Positions 36,464-46,316 of a stretch of DNA of 64,000 bases are shown piece by piece. Position numbers and translations under genes: made by a program. Source of the DNA: Mycolicibacterium sediminis (GTDB taxonomy: Bacteria; Actinomycetota; Actinomycetes; Mycobacteriales; Mycobacteriaceae); NCBI RefSeq assembly GCF_010731735.1, contig NZ_AP022588.1:2232001-2296000 (forward strand), given 5' to 3'. Every line of letters starts with the position of its first letter. The first letter of the stretch is position 1. The notes under the pieces are model-generated. The model saw only the letters and a program-made list of their open reading frames with translations. It made no database searches and was not told the origin of the DNA.

Positions 36464-37738
36464 GTGACAAGACGCATTTCATGCGTGACTCCGTCGGCCG
36501 CTCGCCTGACGGATTCGCTGAGAGACATCGGCTATGACTTCAGTTCGGCTATCGCCGACCTCGTCGACAACAGCATCACTGCCGAGGCGACTGAGGTCAA
36601 TGTGGTCATCGAATTCGATGGAGAAGCTTCGCGGGTCTTCATTTCCGACAACGGTCGAGGCATGACCCTTAACGGTTTGACGGAGGCCATGCGATTCGGC
36701 AGTAGACGGAGGTACGGGTCTGGTGACCTTGGGCGGTACGGTCTCGGCCTTAAGACAGCGTCGTTGTCGCAGGGTCGTTGCCTAACGGTGGTAACACGAA
36801 CATCTGCCGGTCGGCGAGTCATTCAAACGAGGCAACTCGATCTCGATCTGATTGCTGAGTTCGACGACTGGCTTATCATCGAGCCGGCTCGTAACGAAAT
36901 CGTGGAGCGGGCGCGAAACTTACTCGAAGATGGGCCAGGCACCGTAGTCATCTGGGAAAACCTCGATCGGGTGGTCCCGATGAAGAATTCAGCGGGTGGC
37001 TGGGCGAGGCGTCGTTTCGAGACTCTGCAACAGAAGGCCGCGGAGCACTTGGCAATGGTGTTTCACAAGTTTCTTAGCGGCGAGGTCGGACAAGGGCCTC
37101 TGGTGATCACAGTCAACGGGCAGAAGCTTATTCCCTGGGATCCATTTGCCCGGGCGGAGAAGGCCACCCAGGAACTGGTGGAGCAAGTATTCGAGATTGA
37201 GCACGGGGACGCGTCCGGGGTGGTAACCCTTCGCCGTTACGTCTTGCCTGGCCGCGATCAGTTCAGCTCTCAAGCAGAGTTCGACCGCATGTCTGGTCCG
37301 CTTAAATGGAACCGGCAGCAGGGTCTTTACATCTACCGCGCGGGACGATTGGTGCAGTGGGGCGGATGGGCGGCAGTCCGCAGCATTGACGAGCATACTA
37401 AATTGGCGCGAGCCAGCCTCGAGTTCGATACCGACCTCGACGAGGCATTCAACATCAATGTCGCGAAGATGAGGGTCACCGTGCCCAGTGAGCTTCGGCA
37501 AATGATTGAGCGACCAATCAATGAAATCTGCAGTCTCGCAGATGATCTCTATCGTAAATCGTCGAACTCTAAGGGTGACCGGGATCGTCCGGTGAGCGAC
37601 AACTTCTCAGCCGGACTGGACGTCGGACTCGCTCTGAAAGCCGCCGCCATGGATGCGGGCGAGATAGGCGCGTTCAAAAAGATCGCTGCAGAACTTCGCA
37701 AGAGTGACCCCAAAATCGCGAAGGTCTTAGGTCTCTAA
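36464..37738 (+). CDS. MORC/MutL-like GHKL ATPase
   Basis: About 424 residues from GTG 36464, which has a strong GAGGGGG six bases upstream; the frame is open from GTG 36428, overlapping the Vsr stop. Motifs of the GHKL fold: FSSAIADLVDNSITAEATEV (N-box), VFISDNGRGMTLNGL (G1), LGRYGLGLKTASLSQG (lid). The second part (ALEFDTDLDEAF-type segment with NINVAKMRVTVPSELRQM) matches a MutL-like transducer domain, S5 fold. MORC-like ATPases of this kind form ATP-gated clamps on DNA. Operon partner of Vsr; its stop overlaps the convergent methyltransferase stop by four bases. Confidence 0.88.
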   Translation: MTRRISCVTPSAARLTDSLRDIGYDFSSAIADLVDNSITAEATEVNVVIEFDGEASRVFISDNGRGMTLNGLTEAMRFGSRRRYGSGDLGRYGLGLKTASLSQGRCLTVVTRTSAGRRVIQTRQLDLDLIAEFDDWLIIEPARNEIVERARNLLEDGPGTVVIWENLDRVVPMKNSAGGWARRRFETLQQKAAEHLAMVFHKFLSGEVGQGPLVITVNGQKLIPWDPFARAEKATQELVEQVFEIEHGDASGVVTLRRYVLPGRDQFSSQAEFDRMSGPLKWNRQQGLYIYRAGRLVQWGGWAAVRSIDEHTKLARASLEFDTDLDEAFNINVAKMRVTVPSELRQMIERPINEICSLADDLYRKSSNSKGDRDRPVSDNFSAGLDVGLALKAAAMDAGEIGAFKKIAAELRKSDPKIAKVLGL

Positions 37739-39834
37739 TTCGTCTGAAAGAGTGTGGGCAGCAATTCCAGATTCTTCTTGCCCTCCTCGCAGTGAAACCG
37801 CAAAGGGCACTCTGGGCACTCAGGATTCTGCGGCCGACACCATCGGTTCGCCAACTCGATGAGACCGAGGTGGGCTCGTCTCGAGTAGTCGCCGAACCCG
37901 ATCATCCGGGCAACGGCTAGGCGCCCGTCGGTGAGCCGATTCTTACGATCCACTTCGTTCCCTTGGAATCGACTCGCCACCCGCAGAACTCCCTTGGTGA
38001 CCAGAACGGGCTCTTCAGCCCCGGCATCGGGCGCCTCCGACGAGACGGTCGGAGTCGTGAGGACCGCGAGATCGGTTACGGAGTCTGCCAATCCGAACGT
38101 ATGTCGCAGCTCGTCTGCCGATCCGTCAAGCGCCTGCTGTGCACCGCCCGCTTGGAGCGCCAACGCGAGAACGCGCTCAGCCCGCTGTTCGCGTCCGGTG
38201 TTCTCAATGAAGAGCTGGAGACCCTCCTCGAACACCCTTCGCTGCGCGGCCGACAGCTTCCAGGGTTCGCCATTCTCGAGCAGCAATTTCCACACGCGTT
38301 TAATCAAGGACGTCGGAGCTCTGTCAAGCAGTTCTTCTGACGCGATCACCGACCACCGCGTCGGCGGCTCATCCTCCACCCAGCGAAGCCACGGGAGCGC
38401 ACGCACGTGCTCACTGTGTTGCATCCAATCATTGAGTAGCTGCCCGATGTCGCGGGTGGACGGCCCCGCGTCTTCGGCGGCGTCCAGTGACTCCATGATT
38501 GCCCTGCCCATGACGTGACCAATTTTCGGTGGCACTGCGTTGCCGATCTGCCGGAACGCAGCTGACGGCGGACCATCGAATCGAAAATAGTCTGGGAAGG
38601 TCTGTAGGCGCGCTGCCTCACGGACCGTAATCGTGCGTGCCTGCCGCGGATGGATGTACCAGTAGCCATCTTTCGCGATGTGCGCCGTGATCGTTCGGGA
38701 GAAGTCGTTCTCGTTCAGCCGGTTGTACTTGTCGTCGAATATGTCACCGCGGTACCGCTGATGTTCCTGGCTGAGATCGGTATACTTCGTCGCATGTGTC
38801 ATTGATTCGAACGCTTCTCGGTCATCTTCGCGGACTGGTCGCGTGATGTGGTCGAAGACTTTATTTGCGTCAGCCGTCGGAACTCCTTTACGCATCTCCC
38901 GCTGAAAGTTGGTGTCCGGTCCTGAATATTCGGTCCAGCCGTTTTCGCCGCCTTCAGGCCGCCATCCACCTACCACTTCTGGAAGGTCTCCAATTGCGTT
39001 CCAGACGGTGACCTTGTTCTTGGTTTCTTCAGGCCATTTAAATCGAGTGTTGTCTTGCAGGGCAACGAGAATGAGGCGCTGACGAAACTGGGGTACGCCG
39101 TAGCGCCAAGTATCGACGACACCTTCCTCGACGGAGTAGCCCATTTGCTCAAGTTCTTCCACAATGCTGCGCAGGATGAACATCTCACGGTCGAGCGCCA
39201 TGTCCGGCACGTTCTCCATCAAAACGGCACGGGGACGTGCAATGTCAATGATCTCGAGGAACGACCGCCACAGGTCGCGGCGCTGGTCGTGCGGGTCGCG
39301 TAGGCCTGACTGAACGCGGTACCTGATCATCGAACGACCCGCCTTGGAGAACGGCTGGCAGGGGGGCCCGCCTGCGATCAGATCGATTTGCGCGTCGCGG
39401 ACAAGTCCGCCGACCTGTGCGACCACTGCAGGATCGGAGAGGTCCCAGTCCAAGGACATACCGCCGAAATGATGCGCGTGGGTCCGGTTGGCGAACGGTT
39501 CGTGGTCGGCTCCCAAGACGACCTTGAAACCAGCCTGCTCCAGCCCGTGGCTGAGCCCTCCCGCACCGCTGAAGAAATCCGCGGCGAGAGGAGCGTTGGT
39601 GGTCGCCCGCACTGATCTTGCATAGTCCAAGAAGGCGTCGGCATCGTCGAGGTGCTCCTTGTGGGGAGGCAGCTTGAGAAAGGGACCTCGGACGAGGCGC
39701 ACACCGTAGCTGTTCTTCTTGCGGTTCTCCGGTGCCGGCACGTAAGTAACGATAACTGGGTGGTGCGACAGCAGCTCACGATGGACACGACAGCGCCCTT
39801 CTGATCGAGTACCCCGAGCTGGTGGTGGCGTCAC
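37735..39834 (-). CDS. C5-cytosine DNA methyltransferase fused to an endonuclease III-like Fe-S domain
   Basis: 699 residues from GTG 39834, with AGGAG just upstream. Methyltransferase part (residues about 80-445): motif I LAADFFSGAGGLSHGLEQAG, motif IV IAGGPPCQPFSKAG with the catalytic Cys, motif VI ENVPDM, motif VIII PQFRQRLILVAL, motif X FRQIGNAVPPKIG. After it comes an about 230-residue extension with the layout of a helix-hairpin-helix DNA glycosylase: LPWLRWVEDEPPTRWSVIAS near 480, a VTKGVLRVASRF segment, and at residues 666, 673, 676 and 682 the exact C-x6-C-x2-C-x5-C [4Fe-4S] motif of endonuclease III/MutY. The Asp normally in the VDTH-type segment appears as Thr/Lys, so glycosylase chemistry is doubtful; it may be a DNA-reading domain. 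Confidence 0.88.
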   Translation of the reverse strand: MTPPPARGTRSEGRCRVHRELLSHHPVIVTYVPAPENRKKNSYGVRLVRGPFLKLPPHKEHLDDADAFLDYARSVRATTNAPLAADFFSGAGGLSHGLEQAGFKVVLGADHEPFANRTHAHHFGGMSLDWDLSDPAVVAQVGGLVRDAQIDLIAGGPPCQPFSKAGRSMIRYRVQSGLRDPHDQRRDLWRSFLEIIDIARPRAVLMENVPDMALDREMFILRSIVEELEQMGYSVEEGVVDTWRYGVPQFRQRLILVALQDNTRFKWPEETKNKVTVWNAIGDLPEVVGGWRPEGGENGWTEYSGPDTNFQREMRKGVPTADANKVFDHITRPVREDDREAFESMTHATKYTDLSQEHQRYRGDIFDDKYNRLNENDFSRTITAHIAKDGYWYIHPRQARTITVREAARLQTFPDYFRFDGPPSAAFRQIGNAVPPKIGHVMGRAIMESLDAAEDAGPSTRDIGQLLNDWMQHSEHVRALPWLRWVEDEPPTRWSVIASEELLDRAPTSLIKRVWKLLLENGEPWKLSAAQRRVFEEGLQLFIENTGREQRAERVLALALQAGGAQQALDGSADELRHTFGLADSVTDLAVLTTPTVSSEAPDAGAEEPVLVTKGVLRVASRFQGNEVDRKNRLTDGRLAVARMIGFGDYSRRAHLGLIELANRWCRPQNPECPECPLRFHCEEGKKNLELLPTLFQTN

Positions 39835-40774
39835 GTTCTCCTGGCTTCTGGCGTGCTAGTGCTGCCCTCGCACAAAAGTTGGACCTCGTGGCCATGTCCT
39901 GCGACCGCTCTCGCTGAGCTTCACCGCGTGCGCACTGCCTTAAACTGCGGATTACTAGGGTCCGGTCAATCGGGCTGGTCGTCCAGGCCAGCCCGACGAC
40001 CTTTGGCATGAGACGTGATAGCACTACTGTCCACGAGCAAACTGGCGGCTCCCGGTAGACCCGCTGCTGCCACCGCTCGCGGGTAGTCATTGCACGTGGT
40101 GTGTCTCTCGCACGCGGTGTTCTTGACCAAGGCCGAGCATCACTCGCATGCGTCGGAACATGAGCGAACGGCAACCGCGCATCCCGGTGCGGTCGCTCAC
40201 CGCGAAGGTCTGCGTCAGCGACCTGTGGGTCTCCCGGGAACTGGAGGCAGAGCACCCAGACGATGACTGATCAGCGCGTCGTCGAGACGGCACCGACTGG
40301 ACGAAAACCGCGATGCTTTGAACTGACCCGTCCCGCCCGCCAGGCACCCGCATGCCACCTTGGGCGTCACGCCGCTGTCGGGCAACGGATCGGTGACTTG
40401 GCGTCAGAAACCGACGCGGACGGATACTCGAATCTCCGCGTCCGGTGTGCTCACCCATCGTCCTGCCACCCTCGGACCCGTCGACCCGTCAGGGCCGCCA
40501 GCTAACCTCTTGACATGGGGGTTGACGTGATGGTCGGGGCGGATTGCAACGTTGCTGGCTGCGACCCGGGCCGGGTCGCAGGAGTGTTCGGACAGCTGGC
40601 CCTTGACGTCCACCGGCTGTTGAGGCTGAATCGGTCGGTTGCAAAGGTGGGGGCGGCGCCCGTGCTGAAGGCTACACGCGGCCCCGAGTCGCCGCGCACA
40701 GGGCCCAGGACGTGGAAACTGGACATCAGTCACAGCGGGTACCACTGCACGTCTTCGACGGTAAAGGGGTACCG
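39835..40774. other. 940-base region without a convincing gene
   Basis: Open frames exist on both strands, but all are Arg/Ser/Pro-rich and lack recognisable blocks. It contains the promoters of the methyltransferase (leftward) and of the nuclease-helicase (rightward). A degenerate gene remnant cannot be excluded. Confidence 0.4.
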
Positions 40775-43700
40775 ATGCGGGAACGCCTGATCACGCCGTC
40801 GAAGATCACCGCGTGGCTCGACTGCCCCCATTACCTGACGCTTCGTAACCGCGTAGATGACGGTAACCTAGCTGAACCGGATCCGACGTTCGGGTCGTTT
40901 GCAGAGCTGCTGCGCAAGAAGGGCGAAGCCCACGAGCAGGACTGCCTCCTTGAATACAAGCGCCTCGGCAAGAAAGTGTTCTCGGTGCCGGAGCGGCGAC
41001 TCGGTGAGACCTTCTTAGCGTGGGTGTACCGCGTGGGGAACCCGATGGCCGATGGTTGGGACGTGGTCTATCAGATGCCGTTCATCAACGACGGGGTGCG
41101 CGGGATTGCGGACTTCCTAGAGCGCGTTCAGGACGACGACGGGACCGTGTCCTGGGAACCGGTCGATGCGAAGTTGACCCGCGCCGATGCGAAGCCGGGG
41201 CACGTCCTGCAACTGTGCTTCTACGCCGACGCCATCACCGCCCTCACCGGGGTCGATCCCCCCGACATGCACGTCCTGCTGGGATCGGGTCAGCGGGAGA
41301 GTTTGCGGGTCAACGAGTTCCGACCCTACTGGCGGCGGCTGAGGACTCAACTCGCCGCGGCCGTGGGCGCCGGGCCGGATGCCTCTACGACACCGAAACC
41401 GTGTGCGCACTGCGACTTCTGCGAATTCTCTGCGCGGTGCGACTCGCAGTGGAGGGAGGAGGATTCATTGGTCTACGTCCCCGGCATCCGCGAACCCGAA
41501 CGCGTCGCGCTGGCAGACAGCGGCGTCAACACGCTGGCGCTGTTGGGCCGCCTCCGCGCCGACCTCAGCGGAATTCGGCCCGAGCGTCTGCATTGGTTGG
41601 TCCGGCAGGCGGGTCTGCAGGTCGCGGCCCAGTTAGACCCCGACGCGCCGCCGCCGTTCACGATGATCGAATCCACCCACGACCCGGATCACGAGCGCGG
41701 TTACGGACTGCTTCCGAGGCCCGACGTCGGCGACGTGTTCCTCGACTTTGAAGGGCACCCGTTCTGGCGGGCTGACACGGGCCTTTTCTTCCTCTTCGGA
41801 CTCATCGAGTCAGATCAGGATGGCCAGTGGGCGTACCGGGCCTGGTGGGCGCACGACTTGGCCGGGGAAGCCGCTGCGGTCACCGCACTCGTCGACTACT
41901 TCACGCACCGCCTTACCCGCCATCCTGACATGCACGTCTATCACTACAACCACACCGAGCGATCCGCCCTGCAGAGCCTGACCCGAGTCCGCGGCGTCGC
42001 CGAAGCTGACCTGGGGCGACTGGTGGAAGCCGACCTGTTCGTGGACCTGCTTCAGGTGGCCCGCAACGCCATTCAAGTCGGCACTGAATCCTACGGTTTG
42101 AAGTATCTCGAGAAACTGACCGGCTACGAGCGCAGCCACGACATCGACGAGGGCGCCGGCGCGGTCGTCCGGTACGAGACGTTCATGACCGACCACGACC
42201 AGTCCGACCTAGACGCGATCGCCGCATACAACGAGGACGACGTCCGCGCTACTAGGGCATTTCGCGATTGGCTGATCACCCAGCGGCCCCCGGAGATGCC
42301 GTGGCCGACACCGCGCGAGGAACCCAGCCCGATCATCACAGAGATCAGTCAGCAGATCGCGCACTGGCACGCCCACCCCGAGGGCACCCCCGAACATCTG
42401 CTCGGTGACCTGCTCGGTTACTGGACTGCGGAGTGGTGGGCCTACCTCATGCCGAAACTGGTTCAGGCCCAACAGGACACCGCCGACCTGCTTGAGGACC
42501 GCGAGGCGATCACCGGTCTCCGCGAGGTCGGATTGCGCCCACGTATCGGCGCCAAGGGCAACGAGCTTTCCGATCCCGCGCTGTGTTTCACCTTCCCGCC
42601 CCAACGGGTCGACGGCTTCCGCCACGGCGACGAGACCGTCCTGTACCTGCTGCCCAACGGTTCGTGGCACCGCGCGAAGATCGACCGCCTCGAAGGCGAC
42701 GCCGGCGAACTGGACCTGCAGTGGGGTCTTAAGAATCAGACCCTGGGGCACCGGCCCACTTCGGTGGTCTTGCACAGCTGGATACCCACCGAAACCAAAC
42801 GACTCGCGTTGTCCGACTTCGCCACTCGGCTGTCGGAGGGCCGCGGCGTCAACCCCGTCACCGAGGCGCTTCTCGCACGCCGCCTACCCCGATTCCTCCC
42901 CGGCGGGGGACCACCCGCCGGGGTCTTTTCCGACGATGTCGACAACATGGTCGGGTGGGCGGGTCAACTCGCCCGCGGTTACGTCGCGGTGCAGGGACCG
43001 CCCGGTACCGGCAAGACTTACCGGGCCGCCCGCATGATCCACGCCCTGGTGACCTCGGGTCGACGTGTCGGGGTCACCGCGTTCAGTCACCGCGCCATCG
43101 AGAACCTCCTGTTCGAAGTCGTGAACGTGTTCCAGGAGAAGGGCGATTTCGACCAGCTCCGCGGACTACGCAGCCACCCCCCGTCCGCGCGGAAGGTCCC
43201 CGGCATGCGCAGGGGCGACGCCGCCGACGCCGCCAAGCCGAGGTTCAATCTGCTCGCCGGGACGCCGTGGCTGTTCTCCAACGAGAAGATGCGCGACGCC
43301 CCGGTAGACGTCCTGCTCATCGACGAGGCCGGCCAACTCGCACTGGCCGACGCCTTGGCCGCGTCCACGTCAGCCCTAAATGTCATCCTGCTCGGGGACC
43401 CCCTTCAACTGCCTCAGGTGATGCAAGCGGTCCACCCCGGTGGTGGCGGTCGCAGCGTGCTGGAACACGTGCTCGGTGACGCTGTGACCCTGCCCCGGGA
43501 CCGCGGATCCTTCCTCGCCCAGACCCGCCGCATGCACCCTGACATCTGCGCCTTCATCTCCGCGGAAATCTACGAAGGGAAACTTGATTCCCACCCGAAC
43601 TGTGGGCGCCAGAACACCGTCGCCGGCACTGGATTGCGGTGGCTGCCGGCCCGACACTACGGAAACGCCACCTCCTCAACCGAGGAGGCCGAACTCATCT

Positions 43701-44149
43701 TCGCTGAGATCGCCCGCCTCATCGGGACCCCCTGGGTGAACTTCGAAGGACGCGAAAACCCCTTGTTGATCGAGGATTTCATGATCGTCGCGCCCTATAA
43801 CGACCAGGTACGCACGATCAGAAACCGACTCGACGCAGATCCGCGCACCGCCGGTATCCACGTCGGGACCGTCGACCGGTTCCAAGGCGGCGAAGCGGCT
43901 GTCGTTTTCTTCAGCATGGCCACCTCGACCGGGGCGGACATGGTCCGCAGCGCGGACTTCCTGTTCTCCCGGAACCGCCTCAACGTCGCAGTCAGCCGGG
44001 CCCGCTGCCTGGCCTACCTCACCTGCACCGAAGATCTACTCAACGCCCGCGCCCGCACCGTTGATGACATGCGACTGGTCGCCACCCTGAACGCGTTCGT
44101 GGAATACGCCCAGCGCCCGACGCCGCCCCGTGTCGGTGCCCAATTGTGA
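40775..44149 (+). CDS. TM0106-family RecB-like nuclease fused to a DNA2-like helicase
   Basis: 1124 residues from ATG 40775, preceded by AAGGGG. N-terminal RecB/Cas4-like nuclease: ITPSKITAWLDCPHYLTLR, GVRGIADFLERV, WEPVDAKLTR and a Cys cluster CAHCDFCEFSARC (residues about 208-220) for a possible Fe-S cluster. Next an RNase H-like exonuclease segment: VFLDFEGHPFWR near 328, HVYHYNHTE, YNEDDVRATRAFRDWL near 495. C-terminal superfamily 1B helicase: VQGPPGTGKTYRAARMIHA near 740, LLIDEAGQLALADALA, FLAQTRRMHPDICAF, GTVDRFQGGEAAVVFFSMAT. Such nuclease-helicase proteins process DNA ends or invading DNA. It stands alone between the restriction module and the degraded zone, intact. Confidence 0.88.
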   Translation: MRERLITPSKITAWLDCPHYLTLRNRVDDGNLAEPDPTFGSFAELLRKKGEAHEQDCLLEYKRLGKKVFSVPERRLGETFLAWVYRVGNPMADGWDVVYQMPFINDGVRGIADFLERVQDDDGTVSWEPVDAKLTRADAKPGHVLQLCFYADAITALTGVDPPDMHVLLGSGQRESLRVNEFRPYWRRLRTQLAAAVGAGPDASTTPKPCAHCDFCEFSARCDSQWREEDSLVYVPGIREPERVALADSGVNTLALLGRLRADLSGIRPERLHWLVRQAGLQVAAQLDPDAPPPFTMIESTHDPDHERGYGLLPRPDVGDVFLDFEGHPFWRADTGLFFLFGLIESDQDGQWAYRAWWAHDLAGEAAAVTALVDYFTHRLTRHPDMHVYHYNHTERSALQSLTRVRGVAEADLGRLVEADLFVDLLQVARNAIQVGTESYGLKYLEKLTGYERSHDIDEGAGAVVRYETFMTDHDQSDLDAIAAYNEDDVRATRAFRDWLITQRPPEMPWPTPREEPSPIITEISQQIAHWHAHPEGTPEHLLGDLLGYWTAEWWAYLMPKLVQAQQDTADLLEDREAITGLREVGLRPRIGAKGNELSDPALCFTFPPQRVDGFRHGDETVLYLLPNGSWHRAKIDRLEGDAGELDLQWGLKNQTLGHRPTSVVLHSWIPTETKRLALSDFATRLSEGRGVNPVTEALLARRLPRFLPGGGPPAGVFSDDVDNMVGWAGQLARGYVAVQGPPGTGKTYRAARMIHALVTSGRRVGVTAFSHRAIENLLFEVVNVFQEKGDFDQLRGLRSHPPSARKVPGMRRGDAADAAKPRFNLLAGTPWLFSNEKMRDAPVDVLLIDEAGQLALADALAASTSALNVILLGDPLQLPQVMQAVHPGGGGRSVLEHVLGDAVTLPRDRGSFLAQTRRMHPDICAFISAEIYEGKLDSHPNCGRQNTVAGTGLRWLPARHYGNATSSTEEAELIFAEIARLIGTPWVNFEGRENPLLIEDFMIVAPYNDQVRTIRNRLDADPRTAGIHVGTVDRFQGGEAAVVFFSMATSTGADMVRSADFLFSRNRLNVAVSRARCLAYLTCTEDLLNARARTVDDMRLVATLNAFVEYAQRPTPPRVGAQL

Positions 44150-44295
44150 AACTGTCTAGCTTCACAAGATGCCGTCGCCAAGCTCCGACTGGACGGCACG
44201 CCAACCCCACGATTGCGGGTGGCTCGGATGACGAAGCGGCCAGCATTAGTCGGTGCCCGGCAAGAGCGCCTCTCCACCGATGCGATGATGTCGCC

Positions 44296-45297
44296 ATGTC
44301 CTTCGTGAAGTCAGAAATAGCAGGACTCAGCCCAGTGGTGCGGGCCGCGAACGCGCTTTCCGCGCGGTGATGCACCCGCCTTGGTGGCGAGGACTTTGCC
44401 CTTTCGGCCGCGGGTCTGTGGCCGCTGCTTGCCCTACTCGCTTCCGCGGCCGACGAGCCAGCCCGAGCCGACCTCACCGCAGCACTCGGGCGGCCGGCCG
44501 ACTCCGCTCGACAGGACGCGCTCGAACTGCTCGACGTCCTGCGCGCGGGTGTTTCGACCACCGCCGCGTTGGGCATCTGGCGGCGTAAAGGCACACCGCT
44601 GCATGATGATTGGACATCTGAGTTACCTGAGGGCGTGATGGGGACATTGCCTGATCAGGCAGCGCTTGATCGGTGGGCAGCAGACGAGACCGGCGGGCTG
44701 ATCGAGAAGTCTCCGCTCGACATCACGGCCGACACTCTTCTGATGATCGCCTCCGCACTGGCTGCCCGCGTGCGCTGGCGGACACCGTTTGACAGCTACC
44801 TGCGAGCCCATGGCTCCGAAGATGGTGATCCAGCCCAGCAATGGCTCCGCCGTACCACCTTCGACCTTGCAACCGCGGCAGTTCTCGACTCCGCGGTGAC
44901 CCGCGTTGTGGTTGAGGGCGACGGCGACGTCGACGTCCACTTGCTCCTGGGCGACCAACGACCCGGCGAGGTGCTCGCTACCGGACTCCGTGAGCTCTCC
45001 GCGAGGCCCATGTCCGTCTGGCCGCCGACCTGGACGGCGGTGGGCCCGGTCCCGCTGTGCGTCTCGGAGGGTGCACAAGACGTGTTGACCCGGTTGGTCG
45101 CCGCGGGCTTCGTGGCGGCCGCTGTCACTGCGTTCGATGTGTCCTGCACCGGCCCGCCACCTGAGGAGCGCTACCTGGTCACGGCTGTAGCCGTCGCCTT
45201 CGACCACCCGTTCGGCTTCCTTGCGGTGCATCGACCCAGTCGCCTCGCGGTCGTCGCGGGCTGGGTCAACGGCCCATTCCAGCCGGCGCAGGCCTAG
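44296..45297 (+). pseudogene. Serpin-like gene interrupted by an in-frame TGA
   Basis: From ATG 44296 the frame reads MSFVKSEIAGLSPVVRAANA and meets TGA at 44368-44370; the same frame then continues with GEDFALSAAGLWPLLALLAS and stays open to 45297. The downstream part ends with AFDHPFGFLAVHRPSRLAVV and AGWVNGPFQP, the C-terminal pattern of serpin-fold proteins. Mycobacteria have such serpin-like proteins of about 330 aa, which fits the combined length. Downstream restart sites at 44569 or 44638 would delete the first serpin helices. Best read as a nonsense-mutated gene, or a sequencing error. Confidence 0.65.
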
Positions 45298-45302
45298 GAC
45301 CG

Positions 45303-45719
45303 CTAGTCCTCGTCGCATGATGGGCACTTCCCGGTGACCGAAAGCTGATAGCTAGAGCAATTGGGGCACAGTCGCGCGTCCTGCTGCTTCGTGCTGGCGT
45401 TTCCGCGCCGCAGGCTTAGGTCGCGGTGTTCTGGATGCGAGACGAGCCAGCCCTGGGTGGCGCTCTTTCGGACCTCGTCCGCACCGGCGCCGATGCGTCG
45501 GGCTTCTCCCTCGGTGAAGCCGGTGGTGTAACCCCACCAGATACGCAGCTCGCCAGTTCCGTCGCGCCTGGTCGCCGCGATGTACCGCTTTGACGCGGGC
45601 ACGTAGCGGTATCTGGAAATGCCCACCTCGGCGGTGAAGCGTTCAGCGAAGGCGCGGTTCTCAGGCGGGAACTGGGCCTTCGACCAAGCCGAGGTGAAGG
45701 AGTCGTCGGTGGTTTCCAT
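45303..45719 (-). CDS. Hypothetical protein with C-terminal zinc ribbon
   Basis: 138 residues from ATG 45719 (METTDDSFTSAWSKAQF); the open frame goes 36 codons further but without protein character. Blocks ISRYRYVPASKRYIAATRRD, LRIWWGYTTGFTEGEARRIG and SATQGWLVSHPEHR suggest a compact domain. The end, LCPNCSSYQLSVTGKCPSCDED, has two C-x2-C pairs: a zinc ribbon. The function is unknown. Convergent with the serpin-like gene, with only five bases between the stops. Confidence 0.65.
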   Translation of the reverse strand: METTDDSFTSAWSKAQFPPENRAFAERFTAEVGISRYRYVPASKRYIAATRRDGTGELRIWWGYTTGFTEGEARRIGAGADEVRKSATQGWLVSHPEHRDLSLRRGNASTKQQDARLCPNCSSYQLSVTGKCPSCDED

Positions 45720-46316
45720 CGCTGTTAACAATAGGAGACTGTCGCTCGCCGACGGCCTTCTTCGCTCCCCTCGGCTCTGGCTAGTTGCTGTACCTGGTGG
45801 CGCTTGGCCCGCCCCGTTCTCCGCCAACTTCTTCGCTGCCGGGTACGGGGGTCGGTATGAGGTCCCTACACAAGGGATCCGGAGTAGTCGCCTCTAGCAT
45901 CCTGAGCTGTGCGAAGTGGGTATCCTCGCGCAATGCGAGCGCGTCTGGCGGCCTGCTCCTCCTCGGTGGTCATGGACCAGTTGACTGCCCACTTGCTGCA
46001 TTCCTTACACCAACTTGGTGGTGACATTCGGCTCGCCATTGCGCCGCCGCATCAAACGCAGGAGCAGCGAGAACACCTTTGAAGCGATTGACCTGGGGCC
46101 CTCCCGCCAGCGGTACACGACGCTGGCAAGGTTCAGCAGTGACGCCCTCTTGGCGCAACTAGGGGATTGCACTAAGTACCTATTTCCGGGGATCATGAAA
46201 CGATTGCGCCACTGAAAATAACGATCACCACTCCAGTCAGTAGCGGCAGAACTAATGTGTGACAAATGTAGTGCCGGATTTGAACCGTCATTGCACACAT
46301 CGGGGGGAGAACATCC
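45720..46316. other. Region with no clear gene
   Basis: One short plus-strand frame (46015-46215) has a protein-like sequence (FEAIDLGPSRQRYTTLARFS) but no start signal or family. I see nothing else in the stretch. Confidence 0.35.

Noticed and set aside
40087..40458. Minus-strand 123-aa frame
   Set aside because: Arg/Ser-rich, no ribosome-binding site or family blocks.
44368..44370. TGA considered as selenocysteine codon
   Set aside because: Serpins are not selenoproteins and the codon next to it is not a conserved Cys position; a nonsense mutation is simpler.
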